Shown: in pieces, positions 60,654-64,000 of the stretch
Layout: each line of letters begins with the position of its first letter
How positions within the stretch are numbered: the stretch's first letter is position 1
Assembly: GCA_946902875.1 (NCBI GenBank)
Contig: OX336338.1
Span: forward strand, 9,291,971 to 9,355,970
From: Nematopogon swammerdamellus
Lineage: Eukaryota; Arthropoda; Insecta; Lepidoptera; Adelidae
Direction of reading: 5' to 3'
DNA length: 64,000 nt
Made by a program: the position numbers and the translations under genes
The notes under the pieces: generated by a model
Told to the model about the DNA's origin: nothing
The model's database searches: none
Seen by the model: only the letters and a program-made list of their open reading frames with translations

Positions 60654-62205
60654 TTACTGATCTGAGGTCCTGACTCGCACATCTTTTACTGATCTGAGGT
60701 CCTGCCTCACATCTTTTACTGATCTGAGGTCCTGCCTCACATAATTTACTGATCTGAGGTCCTGCCTCACATAATTTACTGATCTGAGGTCCTGCCTCAC
60801 ATAATTTACTGATCTGAGGTCCTGCCTCACATAATTTACTGATCTGAGGTCCTGCCTAACATAAATTACTGATCTGAGGTCCTGCCTCACATAATTTACT
60901 GATCTGAGGTCCTGCCTCACATAATTTACTGATCTGAGGTCCTGCCTCACATAATTTACTGATCTGAGGTCCTGCCTCACATAATTTACTGATCTGAGGT
61001 CCTGCCTCACATAATTTACTGATCTGAGGTCCTGCCTCACATAATTTACTGATCTGAGGTTCTGCCTCACATAATTTACTGATCTGAGGTCCTGCCTCAC
61101 ATAATTTACTGATCTGAGGTCCTGCCTCACATAATTTACTGATCTGAGGTCCTGCCTCAATAATTTACTGATCTGAGGTCCTGCCTCACATAATTTACTG
61201 ATCTGAGGTCCTGCCTCACATAATTTACTGATCTGAGGTCCTGCCTCACATAATTTACTGATCTGAGGTCCTGCCTCACATAATTTACTGATCTGAGGTC
61301 CTGCCTCACATAATTTACTGATCTGAGGTTCTGCCTCACATAATTTACTGATCTGAGGTCCTGCCTCACATAATTTACTGATCTGAGGTCCTGCCTCACA
61401 TAATTTACTGATCTGAGGTCCTGCCTCACATAATTTACTGATCTGAGGTCCTGCCTCACATAATTTACTGATCTGAGGTCCTGCCTCACATAATTTACTG
61501 ATCTGAGGTCCTGCCTCACATAATTTACTGATCTGAGGTCCTGCCTCACATAATTTACTGATCTGAGGTCCTGCCTCACATAATTTACTGATCTGAGGTT
61601 CTGCCTCACATAATTTACTGATCTGAGGTCCTGCCTCACATAATTTACTGATCTGAGGTCCTGCCTCACATAATTTACTGATCTGAGGTCCTGCCTCACA
61701 TAATTTACTGATCTGAGGTCCTGCCTCACATAATTTACTGATCTGAGGTCCTGCCTCACATAATTTACTGATCTGAGGTCCTGCCTCACATAATTTACTG
61801 ATCTGAGGTCCTGCCTCACATAATTTACTGATCTGAGGTCCTGCCTCACATAATTTACTGATCTGAGGTTCTGCCTCACATAATTTACTGATCTGAGGTC
61901 CTGCCTCACATAATTTACTGATCTGAGGTCCTGCCTCACATAATTTACTGATCTGAGGTCCTGCCTCACATAATTTACTGATCTGAGGTCCTGCCTCACA
62001 TAATTTACTGATCTGAGGTCCTGCCTCACATAATTTACTGATCTGAGGTCCTGCCTCACATAATTTACTGATCTGAGGTCCTGCCTCACATAATTTACTG
62101 ATCTGAGGTTCTGCCTCAAGTTCTTTATTGACCTGAGGTCCTGCCTCACATCCCTTCTTGATCTAAGGTCCTGCCTCACATTCTTTACTTATTTAGGCCA
62201 TGACT
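60654..62205. repeat. 30-bp satellite array, about 51 units
   Basis: Consensus ACTGATCTGAGGTCCTGCCT followed by CACATAATTT, repeated about 51 times, nearly identical in the middle and diverged at both edges (60654-60720, 62110-62205). One unit has a single-base deletion at about 61158. A GGTTCTG variant recurs at 61061, 61330, 61600, 61870 and 62110, i.e. every nine units (270 bases), the last interval eight. Because 30 is a multiple of three, one reverse frame stays open (VRQDLRSVNY repeated) as an artefact. Confidence 0.95.
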
Positions 62206-62461
62206 ACATCCTTTACTGATATGACCACAATTCTGACGCCTCTTACATACCTACTCTCTTTTTCCAAACATGCTCGTTGATTTTGGACATTTAAGGCCCT
62301 TTATTATTTTGTAGAACATTTGCTATCTGGTCTAGGGTAATCGATCACTAATCAATCAATGATCATTCCTACTAACCCTTTCATTCAAATTACCCACAAA
62401 TATCGTTTGTTAGCCCTTTCAAAATCTACACGCCTACAAAATTCTACACATATATACTAGG
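62206..62461. other. No gene; satellite flank
   Basis: Starts with very degenerate satellite-like units (ACTGATATGACC) and continues as AT-rich spacer. Confidence 0.4.
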
Positions 62462-62583
62462 TACGATTGTCCAGTTCAGTGTAGCCCGCACGACCAAAGG
62501 TTAGCTAGCACATGGCACCTAGGTGTGATGGGCTGACATCACTGGTGAAATATAGGCGATGTAGCCAACATGTCGGGTTCCAT
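62462..62583 (+). repeat. Repeat family D 3' part
   Basis: GTCCAGTTCAGTGTAGCCCG, CACGACCAAAGG, GATGGGCTGACATCACTGG and GGCGATGTAGCCAACATG, joined directly to a family A copy. Confidence 0.65.
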
Positions 62584-62944
62584 AAAAAACCGGCCAAGTG
62601 CGAGTCAGACTCGCGCACCGAGGGTTCCATTTGATCTGTTTTTATTATTTGTTTTTTTTTTTCTTTAAGAGTTTGCATTGCACTATAATCACACGAAGTT
62701 CGACGCTTATTTGTATTACCTCATTTTACTATAGAGTAAAAAATGGGGAATCTCTCTTCATTGTTAAATTTTTAGTTTTTTTATTATTTTTTAGGTTAGG
62801 TTAACCGTCATAATAACACATATCTATTCTGTGAAAAATTAATTTAAACCGGCTGCCTACTACGGTTCAAGAGCCCTTTAAAAGTAGTACAGACAGACGG
62901 ACGGACAGACGGCGTAGGCTTAGTAATACAGAACCCTAAAAAAG
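62584..62944 (+). repeat. Repeat family A copy, full length
   Basis: AAAAAACCGGCCAAGTGCG, GACTCGCGCACCGAGGGTTC, ending CAGACAGACGGACGGACAG, GGCTTAGTAATACAG and AACCCTAAAAAA. Confidence 0.8.
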
Positions 62945-63480
62945 TAAAACATTAATAACTTTGTTGTACCTACTTGATTGAAAATGTAACGATATACTAA
63001 GTCGTCCTGAGTTTAAAATGTTATGTATGTAGGTATTGACTCAGTAATTTTTGTCCATAAATTATCTCACTGAATATAGTTTTCTGGTCCAAAGTAGTTG
63101 CCTAGGTAATTATAATTAGATAAAATGTGAAAAGTCATTAGCTTATGTAAATCTACTTAGCGGCTATAAGTACGTTGGGTCATATTCGCAAGCGCAGTCC
63201 GTACAGTATACGTGTAATGCAATCGCTTGCGCAGTCCACGGAGGAACTTTCGTTTTCGCGCATCCTTCCATCTCCGTTCAATCATTTCGCATTCACTATT
63301 CTGTGGTGTCAAGGACACGATACATTCATACATGAATGCACCAGCCTAATGTAGGTAGCCAATTATTGAATGAAAACACTTTTGCTTAGCAATAATATTA
63401 TATATAATATAATATATTAATATAATATAGGTAATATAATAATATTATATATTACTTAGAACATTATATATTTTTGATTG
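62945..63480. other. No gene; AT-rich palindromic stretch at 63395-63465
   Basis: A run of AATATTATATATAATATAA-type sequence can fold on itself. 63170-63300 is moderately GC-rich without a recognised motif. Confidence 0.4.
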
Positions 63481-63482
63481 CT

Positions 63483-63640
63483 TATAGAATAGAATAGAAA
63501 CTCTTTATTGCACACAATGGAAAAAAGAACAGTACACGAGTAGAACAAAGCAATACAGAAGTGCGCAAAGGCGGACTTATCACTGCAAGTGATTTCTTCC
63601 AGTCAACCTTTGGGTGATGATGATGATGATGCTTATTACT
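63483..63640 (-). repeat. LINE 3' tail, reverse
   Basis: AGAATAGAAACTCTTTATTG, CACACAATGG, AGGCGGACTTATCACTGCAA, GTGATTTCTTCCAG, then TGATGATGATGATGAT. This is the reverse of a common lepidopteran LINE tail ending CAATAAAGAGTTTCTATTC. Confidence 0.6.
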
Positions 63641-63719
63641 CGAATCAGAATTGATACCATTACACTGACAAATTTTTGAATTAAGCTAAGTGATACGCAA
63701 ACAAGCAAGTATTCAAAAA

Positions 63720-63960
63720 CCGCACAAACCTGAGCGCGTACCGGTGTATGATCGATGCGCGTGCAGTCGCCTCTGAAAACTATTGCTCGTACGCAGCGAG
63801 ATAGTTTCAGTGCCGCCGGCCGGTAGCGCGAGCAGTCGTGCGGCGAAACGACGAGTGACTGACGCGACGCTAAGATCACAGCATCACCAGCCTCCGAGCA
63901 ACTCCCACTGCTCTGTGGTGAAAGTATCCCGGCCAAAAAATACACGCACACGATAGAACC
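63720..63960. promoter_or_regulatory. CpG-rich edge block
   Basis: CAGTGCCGCCGGCCGGTAGC, GCGAGCAGTCGTGCGGCG and GACTGACGCGACGC. The composition and a TTTCAGTG initiator-like site at about 63805 fit a promoter or first exon of a gene continuing to the right. The 123-codon reverse frame here starts at GTG and ends in a LINE tail, so it is not accepted as a gene. Confidence 0.3.
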
Positions 63961-64000
63961 CTGTCAAATTCACAACGAACAAATACTACTTCAAAAATAT

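Noticed and set aside
60654..62179. Two long reverse-strand open frames (168 and 340 codons) of repeated VRQDLRSVNY
   Set aside because: They are produced by a 30-bp satellite whose period is a multiple of three. A one-base deletion at about 61158 splits them, and variation does not favour synonymous positions.
63580..63951. 123-codon reverse open frame at the right edge
   Set aside because: It starts at GTG, runs through CpG-rich DNA into a LINE tail and a (TGA)n run, and has no domain.

Overview
The window is eukaryotic nuclear DNA, almost certainly from a moth or butterfly. The evidence is AT-rich sequence with small, widely spaced exons, Helitrons with Lepidoptera-type ends (TCTATA at the 5' end, a GC-rich hairpin then CTAG at the 3' end), RTE- and CR1/Zenon-like LINE tails, and several interspersed repeat families of the kind found in lepidopteran genomes. 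Most short open frames are chance frames in repeats or introns. Only two genes could be rebuilt exon by exon with matching splice phases.

Layout. 1-6224: interspersed repeats (repeat families A-D, LINE tails, a Helitron end, a 49-bp palindromic hAT-like insertion). 6229-26036: one 19.8-kb mobile element with two 4,800-bp direct terminal repeats (TG...CA) around a 10.2-kb interior, flanked by a 4-bp target duplication. It carries no recognisable gag or pol. 26041-31418: LINE tails, a foldback and a 2-kb Helitron holding two opposed tandem arrays. 31433-39664 (+): four coding exons of a Grindelwald-like TNF receptor, with introns full of Helitron, LINE, mariner-like and MITE remnants. 39665-49131: intergenic repeats including terminal-inverted-repeat MITEs. 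49132-54808 (-): six coding exons of a CRAL-TRIO (Sec14-type) lipid-binding protein, with a decayed partial copy of one exon in an intron. 54850-60650: further repeats, a possible orphan terminal exon and a second, 41-bp hAT-like palindrome. 60654-62205: a 30-bp satellite with a 270-bp higher-order period. 62206-64000: repeats and a CpG-rich edge.

The two genes are convergent, about 9.5 kb apart, and nothing in the sequence links their functions. The receptor would act at the plasma membrane in Eiger/TNF-JNK signalling. The CRAL-TRIO protein would be a cytosolic carrier of a hydrophobic ligand.

Repeat families used below. A: starts near CCGGCCAAGTGCGAGTCG and ends ACGGAACCCTAAAAA, with a run of CAGACGGA-like motifs before the end. 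B: blocks with TTCCTGAGAAAA and CCGACTCCTTTAAGTAAG motifs. C: blocks with CGATTACTCTGCTTACC and matching tails. D: blocks with GGTGTTATGGGCTGACATC and GGTGATGTAGCC. These labels are mine. No database was searched, and superfamily names rest on ends, target duplications and remembered protein motifs.
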